The translations under genes and the position numbers were made by a program. A stretch of 64,000 nt of DNA from Arthrobacter echini (GTDB lineage Bacteria; Actinomycetota; Actinomycetes; Actinomycetales; Micrococcaceae), in assembly GCF_004803505.1 (NCBI RefSeq), contig NZ_SSWH01000007.1:141569-205568 (forward strand). The letters are read 5' to 3'. Positions 1-9,350 of this stretch are shown here, piece by piece (the stretch's first letter is position 1; every line of letters starts with the position of its first letter). The notes beneath the pieces were generated by a model that saw nothing but the letters and a program-made list of their open reading frames with translations, made no database searches and was not told the DNA's origin.

Positions 1-2
1 AG

Positions 3-791
3 CTCGCCGAGTGCGAGCGGCTCCTGGGACGCACTCCGGGCCGTGATCTGCCCGCTGTGTTCGTCGAACACAACACCCCTCGCCGCGACACGGTGGGAAC
101 CATCCATGCCCTGGCGGACCAGAGGGACGTGCCGGTCATCCACGTGACCCACTTCAACGAGCTGTTCTGGGACAGCGGGAGGGCCAGGACCACGGTCATC
201 GAGCACGGGATCGTGGATCCGGGGTATCTCTACACGGGGGAGCTGCAGCAGCTCGCCGCCGTCATCAACGAACCCGTCCGGCGGGGTCGGATCACCGGGA
301 CCGATCTGCTGTCCCGCTTCGCCGGCGTCGCGCCGCTGGAGGTGTTCGGCATGGGAACGGACGCACTCGGGGACGCGCTGGACCTCGATCCGACCGAACT
401 GCGCATCGGAGGAGACCTGCCCACTGCCCGCCTGCACGCCAGGCTGGGACGCTCACGCGCCTACGTGCATCCGCTACGGTGGACCTCCCTGGGACTGTCC
501 CTCCTGGAGGCGATGCACATCGGTCTGCCGGTGCTGGCGCTGGCGACCACGGAGGCATCCCGCGCGGTGCCGGACGGCGCCGGCGCCATCTCGACCAGGG
601 TGGAGGATCTGCTCAGGATGGCGGCCCGCCTGATCGCGGACCCCGACGAGGCCCGCGCGCGGGGTCTCGCCGCACGCGAGGCGGCACTGGCGCACTACGG
701 GCTCGGGCGGTTCCTCGCCGACTGGGACGATGTGCTGGACGCGGAATCCTCGCGGTTACGATCACCGGTCATGGAAGGCAGGGCGCAGTGA
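3..791 (+). CDS. Glycosyltransferase (GT4-like), 5' end outside window
   Basis: The reading frame is open from the first bases of the window, so the N-terminus is missing; a GTG at 57 is only an internal codon. The visible C-terminal half reads like the nucleotide-sugar-binding domain of a GT4 enzyme: a [19 protein letters not shown] segment matches the usual E-x7-E region, but Thr replaces the first Glu. It probably transfers a sugar to a surface polymer. Its stop codon overlaps the GTG of the next glycosyltransferase (GTGA), so the two are translationally coupled. Family membership is fairly clear; donor and acceptor cannot be told. Confidence 0.75.
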   Translation, partial: LAECERLLGRTPGRDLPAVFVEHNTPRRDTVGTIHALADQRDVPVIHVTHFNELFWDSGRARTTVIEHGIVDPGYLYTGELQQLAAVINEPVRRGRITGTDLLSRFAGVAPLEVFGMGTDALGDALDLDPTELRIGGDLPTARLHARLGRSRAYVHPLRWTSLGLSLLEAMHIGLPVLALATTEASRAVPDGAGAISTRVEDLLRMAARLIADPDEARARGLAAREAALAHYGLGRFLADWDDVLDAESSRLRSPVMEGRAQ

Positions 792-2068
792 GAATATCAA
801 TGGTGTCCGAGCACGCGAGTCCACTCGCCGCGCTCGGCGGAGTCGACGCCGGCGGGCAGAACGTGCACGTGGCCGAACTCTCACTCGCCCTCGCGCGTCG
901 CGGACACGACGTCACGGTCTACACGCGCCGCGATGATCCGGCACTACCGGCCCGGGTCCGCACCGATCCGGGGCTGGAGGTGGTCCACATCGACGCCGGC
1001 CCCGCGCGCGTGGTCTCCAAGGATCTCCTCCTGCCGTACATGGATGCGCTCGCCGACGGCATCGTCGCCGACTGGGGTGAGGACACACCGGATGTGGTCC
1101 ACGGGCATTTCTGGATGTCCGGTCTCGCGGCACTGAACGCCGCACGCCAGGCCGAATGCTCAGGGCGCGTGGTGAAGGTCATCCAGACCTTCCACGCACT
1201 GGGAACGGTCAAGCGGCGGCATCAGGGCGCCGAGGACACGAGCCCGGCCGAGCGCCTCGCGCTCGAGGCGATGGTGGGTCGCAGCGCCGACCACGTGGTC
1301 GCGACCTGCTCGGACGAGGTGCTCGAGCTGGCGGCGATGGGAGTGCCGCAGGGCTCGGTGTCCATCGCCCCCTGCGGCGTCGACGTCGATCTCTTCACGC
1401 CCTCCGGTCCGGCGCAGGAACGCGGACGCGCCCACCGCATCATCAGCGTCGGCCGCCTCGTACCACGGAAGGGCATGGACCTCGCGATCCACGCCCTCGC
1501 CGAGCTGGACCGGAGCGACGTCGAGCTCGTGGTCGTCGGCGGGGCCGGGAACTCCAGCGACCTGCAGGGCGATCCCGAGGCGCAGCGGCTCCGCGCGCTG
1601 GCGGCGCAGCTCGGCGTCGCCGATCGGGTGATCCTGCTCGGTCAAGTCTCCCGAGCCCGCATGCCGGCGGTCCTCCGCAGCGCCGACGCCGTCGTCTGCG
1701 CACCCTGGTACGAACCCTTCGGCATCGTTCCGCTCGAGGCCATGGCCTGCGGCGTACCCGTCATCGCGGCCGCTGTGGGCGGCCTGCTGGACACCGTCGT
1801 CGACGGCACCACCGGGCTCCACACCCCACCGCAGAATGCGGGAGCCATCGCGGCTGCGATCGCCGCTGTCCTCGCCGACCCGGTCCGGGCCCGCGAGCTC
1901 GGGGAGAACGGCCACCGTCGGGTGCTGGCGCGCTACTCCTGGGACCGGATCGCCGCCGACACGGAAATGGCCTATCTCGCCGCGCTCGGGACGGCAGTAC
2001 CAGGATCGGCCGGGGTTCGGCGCAGCGCCGCACGACCCCTCGAGAGCACAGGAGGACGGGTACTGTGA
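788..2068 (+). CDS. GT4 family glycosyltransferase
   Basis: A 426-residue GT-B fold enzyme of the MshA/sucrose-phosphate-synthase-like GT4 family. The N-terminus carries the Gly-rich acceptor-side loop ([16 protein letters not shown]). The C-terminal half has [11 protein letters not shown] and the donor-site E-x7-E motif in [17 protein letters not shown]. The start chosen is the GTG at 788, which overlaps the previous stop; the frame is open further upstream but only through the preceding gene. Its own stop overlaps the next GTG at 2065. Being inside a heptose cluster, it probably builds a surface glycan, but the sugar is not shown by the sequence. Confidence 0.85.
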   Translation: MRISMVSEHASPLAALGGVDAGGQNVHVAELSLALARRGHDVTVYTRRDDPALPARVRTDPGLEVVHIDAGPARVVSKDLLLPYMDALADGIVADWGEDTPDVVHGHFWMSGLAALNAARQAECSGRVVKVIQTFHALGTVKRRHQGAEDTSPAERLALEAMVGRSADHVVATCSDEVLELAAMGVPQGSVSIAPCGVDVDLFTPSGPAQERGRAHRIISVGRLVPRKGMDLAIHALAELDRSDVELVVVGGAGNSSDLQGDPEAQRLRALAAQLGVADRVILLGQVSRARMPAVLRSADAVVCAPWYEPFGIVPLEAMACGVPVIAAAVGGLLDTVVDGTTGLHTPPQNAGAIAAAIAAVLADPVRARELGENGHRRVLARYSWDRIAADTEMAYLAALGTAVPGSAGVRRSAARPLESTGGRVL

Positions 2069-2748
2069 CCACGGAACTGTCGGACACCGAAGCACGCGCG
2101 GGCGTCGGGGCGCCGGGCTCCGCCTGCGCGCTCGACGCGGAACTGGTGGATTCGGAGCAGCTCGTGCTGTCCCACCTGCAGGCGCTCACCCCGGCCATGG
2201 AATCGCTGGCGCTCAATGCCGGCACCCTCGCGGGCTGGGGACTGGAGCTGGCCACGCGGCTCATGGCGGGTCAGCGCCTGCTCGCTGCCGGCAACGGAGG
2301 CTCCGCCGCGGAGGCGCAGCACCTGACGGCCGAGCTCGTGGGGCGGTTCGACGGTGAACGCGAGCCGTTCTCCGCGATCTCGCTGCACGCCGAGAGCTCG
2401 GCGGTCACGGCGATCGCGAACGACTACGGCTTCGAGCGCGTGTTCGCCCGCCAGGTGAGCGCGCACGGCAGGGAGGGGGACATCCTCATGCTGTTCAGTA
2501 CCAGTGGCAGGAGCCCCAATCTCCTGCACGCGGTGGACGCGGCGCGAGCCGCCGGGATCACCACCTGGGCGCTGACGGGGGCCGGCCCCAATCCGCTGAC
2601 CGAGTGCGCCGATTCCTCCGTGGCCATCGACGCCGTCTCCGCCAGCGCCCAGGAGGGCCACCTGATAGCCCTGCACGCCATCTGCCGTGCGTTCGACGCC
2701 GCGGTGCGCCGTCGTCGTCAGGAGCAGCGATGCAGTCAGGAGCAGTGA
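2065..2748 (+). CDS. gmhA: SIS-domain phosphoheptose isomerase (GmhA-like)
   Basis: A 227-residue SIS-domain protein matching the sedoheptulose-7-phosphate isomerase family, the first step of ADP-heptose synthesis. Family landmarks are the phosphosugar loop [22 protein letters not shown], the Ser/Thr-rich [10 protein letters not shown] loop and the C-terminal [12 protein letters not shown] segment carrying the catalytic His region. It is somewhat longer than typical GmhA (about 190-200) because of an N-terminal extension of about 30 residues. GGAGGA precedes the GTG start, which overlaps the previous stop. Two HldE homologues in the same cluster support the assignment. No GmhB phosphatase is seen; it may lie upstream of the window. 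Confidence 0.8.
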   Translation: MTTELSDTEARAGVGAPGSACALDAELVDSEQLVLSHLQALTPAMESLALNAGTLAGWGLELATRLMAGQRLLAAGNGGSAAEAQHLTAELVGRFDGEREPFSAISLHAESSAVTAIANDYGFERVFARQVSAHGREGDILMLFSTSGRSPNLLHAVDAARAAGITTWALTGAGPNPLTECADSSVAIDAVSASAQEGHLIALHAICRAFDAAVRRRRQEQRCSQEQ

Positions 2749-2840
2749 TGCCGGGCGGATCAGCCGTGTCCGGCGGAACAGCAGGACCGGGAGAAGCAAC
2801 CATCCCGGGAGCAGCAGCACCATCGGAGGAACAGCAATGA
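2748..2840 (+). CDS. Tiny coupled ORF between gmhA and hldE (30 aa), possibly a spacer
   Basis: A 30-residue Gly/Ala/Pro-rich frame whose ATG overlaps the gmhA stop (TGATG) and whose TGA overlaps the start of the next hldE-like gene (ATGA). The DNA here consists of drifting copies of a GGAGCAGCRATG-like unit (2720-2840), as if a ribosome-binding-site/start segment had been duplicated several times. It may only carry ribosomes across the gap and make no functional peptide. No family is recognised. Confidence 0.3.
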   Translation: MPGGSAVSGGTAGPGEATIPGAAAPSEEQQ

Positions 2841-4204
2841 GGATCGTCGTCGTCGGAGATGTGCTGCTCGACACGGATCTGTCCGGGGCAGCGGGCCGCC
2901 TGTCACCGGACGCGCCCGTCCCGGTCGTCGACATCGACACCGTGCGGCGGCGCGCCGGGGGCGCCGGGCTCGTAGCACGCATGGTGCAGGGTGAGGGACA
3001 CGAGGCCGTTCTCGTCACGGTGCTCGGGGACGACGACGCCGCCGGGCTCCTGCGCGCTGAACTCGACGGCATCCAGGTCATCGAGGGCCACTCGGGTGCC
3101 CCTACCCCCGTCAAGACCCGCATCCGGGCCTCGGGCCAGGCCGTGGTCCGCTTCGACGAGGGGTGCGCGCCACCTCCCGTCCCCGACGTCACCGCCGGGA
3201 TGCTGGGGGCCCTCACCGGAGCGGATGCCATCATCGCCGCCGACTACGGCCGCGGTCTCCTCGCCAACCCGCAGCTGCGGGAGCACCTGGAGTCCCTCGT
3301 CGGCTCCACTCCCGTCATCTGGGATCCGCACCCGCTGGGAGGGACACCCGTCGCGGGGGTGGCCGCCGTCACCCCGAATCTCGGTGAGGCGCTTCGCTTC
3401 GCGGAGGTGCGCGGCTCCGGCACGCAGGCCGCAGCGGCGTCCGCCGATACCCTGCTGTCGAGGTGGGGCAGTGCTGCCGTGATCGTCACGATGGGTGAGC
3501 ACGGCGCCCTCGTCGCCGCTGCCGGTCTGCTGCCCCAGGTGGTACCCGCGCCGCGCGTGAGCGTGTCGGACCCCTGCGGCGCCGGTGACCGGTTCGCCGC
3601 CGCGCTCGCCGTCGGGCTCGCCGAGGGTGAGGCCATCGATACCGCCGTCCGCCGGGCGACCGGTGCCGCCGCGCAGTTCCTCGGACGCGGCGGCATCACG
3701 GCGATGGCCCCTGGCACCGAACCGGCGTTGCACCAGCTGCCCGTCGACGGATTCGATGCCCTGGACGTGGCGCGGCGGACGCGCGAGGCCGGTGGCACCG
3801 TCGTCGCCACCGGCGGGTGCTTCGACCTGCTGCATGCGGGGCATGCGCGGACGCTGGCGGCGGCACGTGCGCTCGGTGACTGCCTCATCGTGTGCCTGAA
3901 CTCCGACGAGTCCGTCCGTGGGCTCAAGGGGGAGCACAGGCCCATCATCAGGCAGGACGACCGCGCCGAGCTGCTGTCGGCGCTGGAGTGCGTCGACGCC
4001 GTGCTCGTCTTCTCCGAGTCGACACCGGAGAACGTGCTCGCCCGCCTGCAGCCGGACATCTGGGTCAAGGGCGGGGACTACGCGGCCGAGGATCTCCCGG
4101 AGGCAGCACTGATGAGCAGCTGGGGCGGCAGGACCGTCACCGTGCCGTACATCCCCGCACGGTCCACCACGAAACTTGCAGCGGCGCTCGCCCGCGTCGG
4201 CTGA
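2837..4204 (+). CDS. Bifunctional HldE-like sugar kinase/adenylyltransferase, copy 1
   Basis: A 455-residue fusion of a PfkB/ribokinase domain (about 1-300) and a cytidylyltransferase-like nucleotidyltransferase (about 320-455). The kinase catalytic GAGD is at about 248-251 and the nucleotidyltransferase GCFDLLHAGH at about 327-336. In E. coli this fusion makes heptose-1,7-bisphosphate and later ADP-heptose. The N-terminal PfkB motif, usually GGAAN, reads GGAGLVARM here and lacks the Asn, unlike copy 2 at 7779, so the kinase half may have a changed substrate or be weakened. Start is the ATG with GGAGGA 7 nt upstream; the frame is open further upstream but without such a signal. Confidence 0.8.
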   Translation: MRIVVVGDVLLDTDLSGAAGRLSPDAPVPVVDIDTVRRRAGGAGLVARMVQGEGHEAVLVTVLGDDDAAGLLRAELDGIQVIEGHSGAPTPVKTRIRASGQAVVRFDEGCAPPPVPDVTAGMLGALTGADAIIAADYGRGLLANPQLREHLESLVGSTPVIWDPHPLGGTPVAGVAAVTPNLGEALRFAEVRGSGTQAAAASADTLLSRWGSAAVIVTMGEHGALVAAAGLLPQVVPAPRVSVSDPCGAGDRFAAALAVGLAEGEAIDTAVRRATGAAAQFLGRGGITAMAPGTEPALHQLPVDGFDALDVARRTREAGGTVVATGGCFDLLHAGHARTLAAARALGDCLIVCLNSDESVRGLKGEHRPIIRQDDRAELLSALECVDAVLVFSESTPENVLARLQPDIWVKGGDYAAEDLPEAALMSSWGGRTVTVPYIPARSTTKLAAALARVG

Positions 4205-4259
4205 CACCCCCGCACATCCTCGCCCGGGTCCTCCGGGCGTACGCAACGAAAGGAACAGC

Positions 4260-5000
4260 ATGAGCGAGAACACCCAGGTCGAGAATCCTCCCGCGAACTC
4301 CTCCGGCAGCAGCTTCAACCCCGGACGCGTCCTGGTGACCGGCGGAGGCTCCGGCCTCGGCGCGGCGGTCGTCCAGGGAGTCATCGCTGCCGGCGGAACG
4401 CCCGTGGTGCTCGACCGCGACATCAGCCGCGTCAGCGGCGTGAAGGCCTTCGAGGTCGACGTCGCCGATCGTGGAGCCGTCGAGGAAGCGGTCCGGGCCG
4501 CCGCCGAGATGCTCGACGGGCTCGACGCCGTGGTCACCGCGGCCGGCATCGACCGCTGCGGTGCGCTGGACTCCGTGGCCGCCGACGAGTGGGAGAAGGT
4601 GATCGGCGTGAATCTCATGGGTACCGCCTCGACGGCGCGCGCGGCGCTGCCTCACCTCAAGCGGACCCACGGCCGCCTCATCACGGTCGCCTCGACACTC
4701 GGCATCAAGGCCGTAGGCGACGCGACGGCCTACTGCGCCTCGAAGTTCGGGGTCATGGGCTTCTCCCAGGCCCTGGCGGCCGAGACCGCAGGCCGGATCG
4801 GTGTCACGACCATCATTCCCGGCGGCATGAAGACCCGGTTCTTCGACGATCGGGACGAGCAGTACAAGCCGCAGGACGACTCGCGGCTGAACGATCCCGA
4901 GCGGGTGGCGGAGGCCATCCTCTTCGCTCTCGCTCAGCCGAAGAGCTGCGAGATCCGCGAGATGGTCATCGCCCACGCAGAAGAAGGCTCGTGGCCCTGA
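4260..5000 (+). CDS. Short-chain dehydrogenase/reductase (SDR)
   Basis: A 246-residue classical SDR with an NAD(P)-binding TGGGSGLG motif near residue 25, the NNAG-equivalent VTAAGI, a catalytic Ser in TVASTLG, and Tyr158-x3-Lys162 in YCASK. An acidic residue in VVLDRD after beta-2 favours NAD over NADP. It may oxidise or reduce a nucleotide sugar or heptose intermediate, judged only from the cluster. It is too short to be the extended-SDR epimerase HldD. An AAAGGAA ribosome-binding site precedes the ATG. Its last 35 nt overlap the convergent GT9 gene. Confidence 0.85.
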   Translation: MSENTQVENPPANSSGSSFNPGRVLVTGGGSGLGAAVVQGVIAAGGTPVVLDRDISRVSGVKAFEVDVADRGAVEEAVRAAAEMLDGLDAVVTAAGIDRCGALDSVAADEWEKVIGVNLMGTASTARAALPHLKRTHGRLITVASTLGIKAVGDATAYCASKFGVMGFSQALAAETAGRIGVTTIIPGGMKTRFFDDRDEQYKPQDDSRLNDPERVAEAILFALAQPKSCEIREMVIAHAEEGSWP

Positions 5001-6120
5001 GTTCCGCCACGTCGGCGTAGACGGCGCCGGGCTGGACGGAGGCGACGAGTGAGTCATCGTGCTCGCAGCGTTCGGCCGTCCAGCCCACCTGGCGCAGATC
5101 GGCCCCGCACGTGGGGCAGTGCGTCACCCAGGAGAAGTGCAGGCGGTGGAGTGTGCGGCCCACCGGCCCCGCGTTGATCACGTTCCCGATCCAGAACACT
5201 CCGACCGTGGGTGTACCCAGGGCCTGTGCCAGGTGCCTGGGCCCGCTGTCGTTGCCGACCACCACGGTGCTGGCTCCGAGCACCCCCAGCAGCTCGCCGA
5301 GGTCCAGCCGGCCGGCCAGGGAGCGGACCGACGCGGTGGGCAGTTGCGCCAGGGCGAGGCGGACGATCTCCTCGGCGGCCGGGACGTCGGAGGCGTCCCC
5401 CACCACCACCACCTCGCAGCCGTCGGCTGCGGCGCGTACGGCGACCTCCGCGAACGACGACGACGGCCAGCGGCGCCTGGGATCCGTGGCACCGGGATGC
5501 AGTGCGATCACCGGTCCCGGTCCGAGCAGCTGACCCGCACGCTCGGCGTCGCGCGCGGTCAGGGACAGGCGCGCCTCGGGCTCGACGGGTGCGGCACCGG
5601 CCAGTCCCACGACTTCCAGGGCGCGGAACACCTCCTGCTGGTAGTAGACGTACGGAATGGTCCGCTCCAGTGCGACGGCGTCGTGCGTGCGTGTGCCGAT
5701 GGTGTGACGCGCTTCGAGGCGCAGCAGGAACGGATTGGAGTTCCTCCCGCCACCGTGCAGCTGCACCGCGAGATCGAAGGATCCGCGTACGGTGTCGAAG
5801 AACTGTTCGACGGCGGCGGGGTCGCTCTCACCCGGTCGCACTCCGGGGTGGACCGGTAACTCCACGACCTCGCTGACGGACGCTTCCCTGCCCGTCAGGA
5901 GTGCGGCGTGAGCGGGCATGCCGAGGAGTGTGATCACCGCCTCCGGGTACCGGTTCTTCAGCGCCGCGATGGCGGGGAGGGCGAACATGAGATCTCCCAG
6001 GCCACCACCGCGCAGCACGGCGATGGTGCGGATGTCCTCGAACGGGGCGAGCAGGGGGCCGACGGATCTGCCCGGATCCTGCCGCCCGCCGAACGCCGCC
6101 GTCGTCTCTGGCTGCTGCAT
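4966..6120 (-). CDS. Glycosyltransferase family 9 (heptosyltransferase-like)
   Basis: A 384-residue GT-B enzyme of family GT9, the ADP-heptose:LPS heptosyltransferase family. It has an N-terminal VLRGGGLGDLMFALPAIAALK motif and the C-terminal donor site LHPGATDPRRRWP followed by VVVGNDSGPRHLAQALGTPTVGVF. A Cys-rich tail (HCPTCGADLRQVGW plus ERCEHDD) resembles a metal-binding knuckle. Beside gmhA and hldE homologues it is a natural user of the ADP-heptose. The ATG at 6120 is preferred; the much longer open frame upstream runs antisense to the aldehyde dehydrogenase and is a GC-rich shadow. It is transcribed against its neighbours. Confidence 0.85.
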   Translation of the reverse strand: MQQPETTAAFGGRQDPGRSVGPLLAPFEDIRTIAVLRGGGLGDLMFALPAIAALKNRYPEAVITLLGMPAHAALLTGREASVSEVVELPVHPGVRPGESDPAAVEQFFDTVRGSFDLAVQLHGGGRNSNPFLLRLEARHTIGTRTHDAVALERTIPYVYYQQEVFRALEVVGLAGAAPVEPEARLSLTARDAERAGQLLGPGPVIALHPGATDPRRRWPSSSFAEVAVRAAADGCEVVVVGDASDVPAAEEIVRLALAQLPTASVRSLAGRLDLGELLGVLGASTVVVGNDSGPRHLAQALGTPTVGVFWIGNVINAGPVGRTLHRLHFSWVTHCPTCGADLRQVGWTAERCEHDDSLVASVQPGAVYADVAELRATSLLLRGR

Positions 6121-6369
6121 GTCGTACGTCCTTCGTTCGTGGTGCGGGTGCCCGGACGCCGTGCGCTGCCTGCTCCTCGAGGGGAGCACTTCGTCCTCAG
6201 CCACCATGCTAGGTGTTCGGGCCAGGGCGCCGGCAGCCCGCCGGATCGGTGGAAAATACCGCCCGGACTGTGTGAACGGCCCGATCCTGGGTATCTGACC
6301 AGTAGACGTGCGGCGCGAAGCGGCCGCTGCACGACCACCTGCACCATTGATCCATCCTCGAGGAGCGCA

Positions 6370-7779
6370 ATGTCCATCGACGCCCAGGCACCCACCCGAC
6401 GTGACGTGAGTGACGAGCATTCCATCACCATCCATGATCCGGCGGACGGGTCCGAAGTGGGCTCCGTATCCTTCGCCACGCGCGAGGACGTCCTCGCCGC
6501 GCTCGAGCAGGCGCGGGCCGTCCAGCCCGGTTGGGCGGCGACCAGCACCGCAGACCGCGGCGCGGCACTGCGTCGCGCGGCCGACGCGCTGCGCGGGTCG
6601 GCGCAGGACCTGGCGGAGCTGAACACCCGCGAGACGGGCAAGCCGATCGGCGATTCGCTCGGCGGTGTCGACGCCGCTGTCGCCACGCTCGAGCAGTACG
6701 CCGAGCTCGGCCCGGTGCACCGCGGACTCAGTCTGCGCGGCGCGGTCACCGCCACCGATTACACCGTGGCCGAACCGCGCGGCGTCGCCGTCCTCCTGAC
6801 GCCCTGGAACGACCCGGTGGCTGTCGCCGCGGGCCTGATCGGAGCCGCACTGGTCACCGGGAACACCGTGATCCACAAGCCGAGCGAACGCTGCCCGCAC
6901 GTGGGCGAGCTCCTCGGCGAGCTCCTGGCGCCCGCGTTCGGCGAGGGTGTCCTCACTACGCTGACCGGTGGTTCCGCGGTGGGGCAGCTGCTCACGGAGC
7001 AGACCGGCGTGGACGTCGTCGCGCACGTGGGATCGAGCGCGGCCGGGGCTGCGATAGCCCGCGCGGCCTCCGTGACCGGCGCGCACGTCATCCGGGAGAA
7101 CGGCGGCAACGATCCGCTCATCGTCGACGCCGACGTCGATCCTGACTGGGCTGCGGCCCAGGCGGCCCTCGGCGCCTTCGCCAACGCGGGTCAGATCTGC
7201 ACCTCCGTGGAACGCATCTACGTGCATCAGGACATCGCCGAACCCTTCCTCGCAGCCCTGGCGGGCCAGGCGCAGAGCCGCAGCGAGAGCGGTAGCTTCC
7301 CGCCGCTCGTCGACCGCCGCATGCGCGACGCCGTCGAGGCGCACGTCACCGAGGCCCTCCAGCTCGGTGCCCGGTGTCTGGCAGGTGGTGTCACGCCGAC
7401 CGGACCCGGCTCCCACTACCCGCCCACCGTCCTGACGGAGTGCACCGAGGCCATGTCCGTGATGACCGAGGAGACCTTCGGTCCCGTCGCACCGGTGACC
7501 GTGGTCGGAAGCTTCGAGGAGGGCCTCCGGTTGGCGGCAGCAGGTCCCTACGGCCTGGCCGCCTCGGTGCTGACGGGAAGCATCGCCCACGCCCAGCAGG
7601 CCATCGCCGCGCTCGCCGTGGGTACCGTCAAGGTCAACGCCGTGTTCGGCGGCGCGCCCGGAGGCTCCGCGCAGCCGCGCGGGATCAGCGGCGCAGGCTT
7701 CGGCTACGGGCCCGAACTGCTCGACGAGTTCGCCCTCGTGAAGGTGGTCCACATCAGTTCTCCGCAGCAGGGCGCCTGA
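6370..7779 (+). CDS. NAD(P)-dependent aldehyde dehydrogenase
   Basis: A 469-residue aldehyde dehydrogenase. It shows TPWNDPVAVAAGLIGAALVTGNTVIHKPSE in the cofactor-binding region, the general-base Glu in IRENGGND (usually ELGG), and the catalytic Cys at about residue 277 in NAGQICTSVERIYV. The substrate is unknown; the surrounding cluster suggests a sugar-derived aldehyde. GAGGAGCG precedes the ATG at 6370. Its TGA overlaps the ATG of the second hldE-like gene (TGATG), so the two are co-translated. The 249-nt gap to the divergent GT9 gene should carry both promoters. Confidence 0.88.
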   Translation: MSIDAQAPTRRDVSDEHSITIHDPADGSEVGSVSFATREDVLAALEQARAVQPGWAATSTADRGAALRRAADALRGSAQDLAELNTRETGKPIGDSLGGVDAAVATLEQYAELGPVHRGLSLRGAVTATDYTVAEPRGVAVLLTPWNDPVAVAAGLIGAALVTGNTVIHKPSERCPHVGELLGELLAPAFGEGVLTTLTGGSAVGQLLTEQTGVDVVAHVGSSAAGAAIARAASVTGAHVIRENGGNDPLIVDADVDPDWAAAQAALGAFANAGQICTSVERIYVHQDIAEPFLAALAGQAQSRSESGSFPPLVDRRMRDAVEAHVTEALQLGARCLAGGVTPTGPGSHYPPTVLTECTEAMSVMTEETFGPVAPVTVVGSFEEGLRLAAAGPYGLAASVLTGSIAHAQQAIAALAVGTVKVNAVFGGAPGGSAQPRGISGAGFGYGPELLDEFALVKVVHISSPQQGA

Positions 7780-9350
7780 TGACCGACAATCACGAGGTCG
7801 GTGTCACCGCGTCAGGCACACCGTCGGGTACGCCGACCGGCGAGCTGTCCGGGGTCCGTGGTCTCGCGGCCTGGGTGCCGGCCGCGATCGCTGCCGAGGC
7901 ACCGCTCGTCACCGTGGTCGGCGACGCCATCCTCGACGGCTGGTGGAGCGGCACGATCGAGCGGCTGTGCCGTGAGGCGCCCGCGCCCGTCGTCGACATC
8001 CGACGGCGCGACTACGCCGCGGGCGGCGCCGCCAACACGGCGATGAATCTGGCCGCACTCGGGGCGAGGGTGCGCATGTGCGCGGTGATCGGGGCGGACG
8101 ACGCCGGGGACCGGCTCCGCGGCATCCTCGAGGAGGCAGGGGTGTGCACCGCGGATCTGGTGCAGGACGAGCGCGTTGCCACCACCACCAAGTACCGCAT
8201 CGTCGGCGCGGGCCAGGTCATGCTCAGGATCGACGACACGCACGAGAACCCCCCTGCGGCGGCCGTCCAGGTGCTGGCCGAACGGGTGGCCGGTGCGGTG
8301 GCCGGTGCCGACGCCGTCGTCGTCTGCGACTACGGCTCGGGCGCACTCGACGACGCGGTCCGCGACGCCCTCATCGACGCGACCGCGAGCGAACCGGACG
8401 CGCTCGTGGTCGTCGACGCGCACGACACCGCCGCCTGGTCCGCTCTGCGGCCGGACATCGTCACGCCCAACGCGCAGGAGGCGGCGGCGGTCCTGGATCT
8501 GCGTCTGGACCCGCGCTCGGACCGCGCAGCACGCGTGAGCACACGGCGTGACGACCTGCTGGACGCCACCGGTGCGGCCGCCGCCGTCGTGACCCTCGAC
8601 CGCGACGGCACCGTCCTGCTCGGCCGTGACGGCGAGGACCACCGCACCTGGGCCAGGCCGGCCGACGAGAAGCAGGCCTCCGGCGCCGGGGACACCTTCG
8701 TGGCCAGCCTCACGGCGGCCCGGGCCGCGGGACTGCCGCTGTCCACGAGTCTCGATCTGGCGCAGGCGGCCGCCGACGTCGTCGTCCACCGGCCCGGCAC
8801 CTCGGTGTGCACGACGGCGGATCTCACGCGCCATCTGCAGTCCTTCGCCGATACGGCGCTGACCACGGCCGAACTGCTGCGCAGGGTCGAGGAGGACCGC
8901 GCCGACGGCAAGCGGATCGTGCTCACCAACGGCTGCTTCGACGTGCTGCACCGCGGTCACACGCGCTACCTCAATCAGGCCAAGCAGCTCGGCGACGTCC
9001 TCGTGGTCGCGCTGAACGACGACGACGGCGTGCGCCGGCTCAAGGGCCCGGACCGGCCCATCAACTCCATCGCCGACCGCGCCGGGATCATCGCCTCCCT
9101 GAGCTGCGTGGACTACGTCAGCGTGTTCAGCACCGACACCCTGGTGCCCCTGATCGAGCTCCTGAAGCCGGACGTCTACGCCAAGGGTGGCGACTACACG
9201 GCCCAGATGCTGCTGGAGACCCCCAGCGTCGAGGCCAACGGCGGCACGGTCAGCATCCTCGACTACGTCCCCGAGCGCTCCACCGCTGCCGTGGTGAGCC
9301 GGATCCGCTCCCTGCCGGCGCCTCTGCCCACCGGCGATGATGCCCCGTGA
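7779..9350 (+). CDS. hldE: Bifunctional HldE heptose kinase/adenylyltransferase, copy 2
   Basis: A 523-residue PfkB kinase plus nucleotidyltransferase fusion. Unlike copy 1 it keeps the full PfkB motif 1 (GGAAN, residues about 82-86) and the catalytic GAGD at about 302-305. The nucleotidyltransferase domain starts with TNGCFDVLHRGHTRYL at about 383, followed by LKGPDRPIN and YAKGGDY. It should phosphorylate D-glycero-D-manno-heptose 7-phosphate at C1 and later add AMP from ATP. It has a Ser/Thr/Gly-rich N-terminal extension. The start overlaps the upstream stop, and its stop overlaps the GTG of the GT2 gene. Confidence 0.88.
   Translation: MTDNHEVGVTASGTPSGTPTGELSGVRGLAAWVPAAIAAEAPLVTVVGDAILDGWWSGTIERLCREAPAPVVDIRRRDYAAGGAANTAMNLAALGARVRMCAVIGADDAGDRLRGILEEAGVCTADLVQDERVATTTKYRIVGAGQVMLRIDDTHENPPAAAVQVLAERVAGAVAGADAVVVCDYGSGALDDAVRDALIDATASEPDALVVVDAHDTAAWSALRPDIVTPNAQEAAAVLDLRLDPRSDRAARVSTRRDDLLDATGAAAAVVTLDRDGTVLLGRDGEDHRTWARPADEKQASGAGDTFVASLTAARAAGLPLSTSLDLAQAAADVVVHRPGTSVCTTADLTRHLQSFADTALTTAELLRRVEEDRADGKRIVLTNGCFDVLHRGHTRYLNQAKQLGDVLVVALNDDDGVRRLKGPDRPINSIADRAGIIASLSCVDYVSVFSTDTLVPLIELLKPDVYAKGGDYTAQMLLETPSVEANGGTVSILDYVPERSTAAVVSRIRSLPAPLPTGDDAP

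Noticed and set aside
2604..2840. 78-codon plus-strand frame overlapping the end of gmhA
   Set aside because: Its first part is in a shadow frame of gmhA; only the last 30 codons after the gmhA stop are considered, with low confidence.
4966..7752. 928-codon minus-strand frame covering the GT9 gene and the aldehyde dehydrogenase
   Set aside because: The conserved GT9 protein starts at 6120; everything upstream is antisense to a well-supported aldehyde dehydrogenase.
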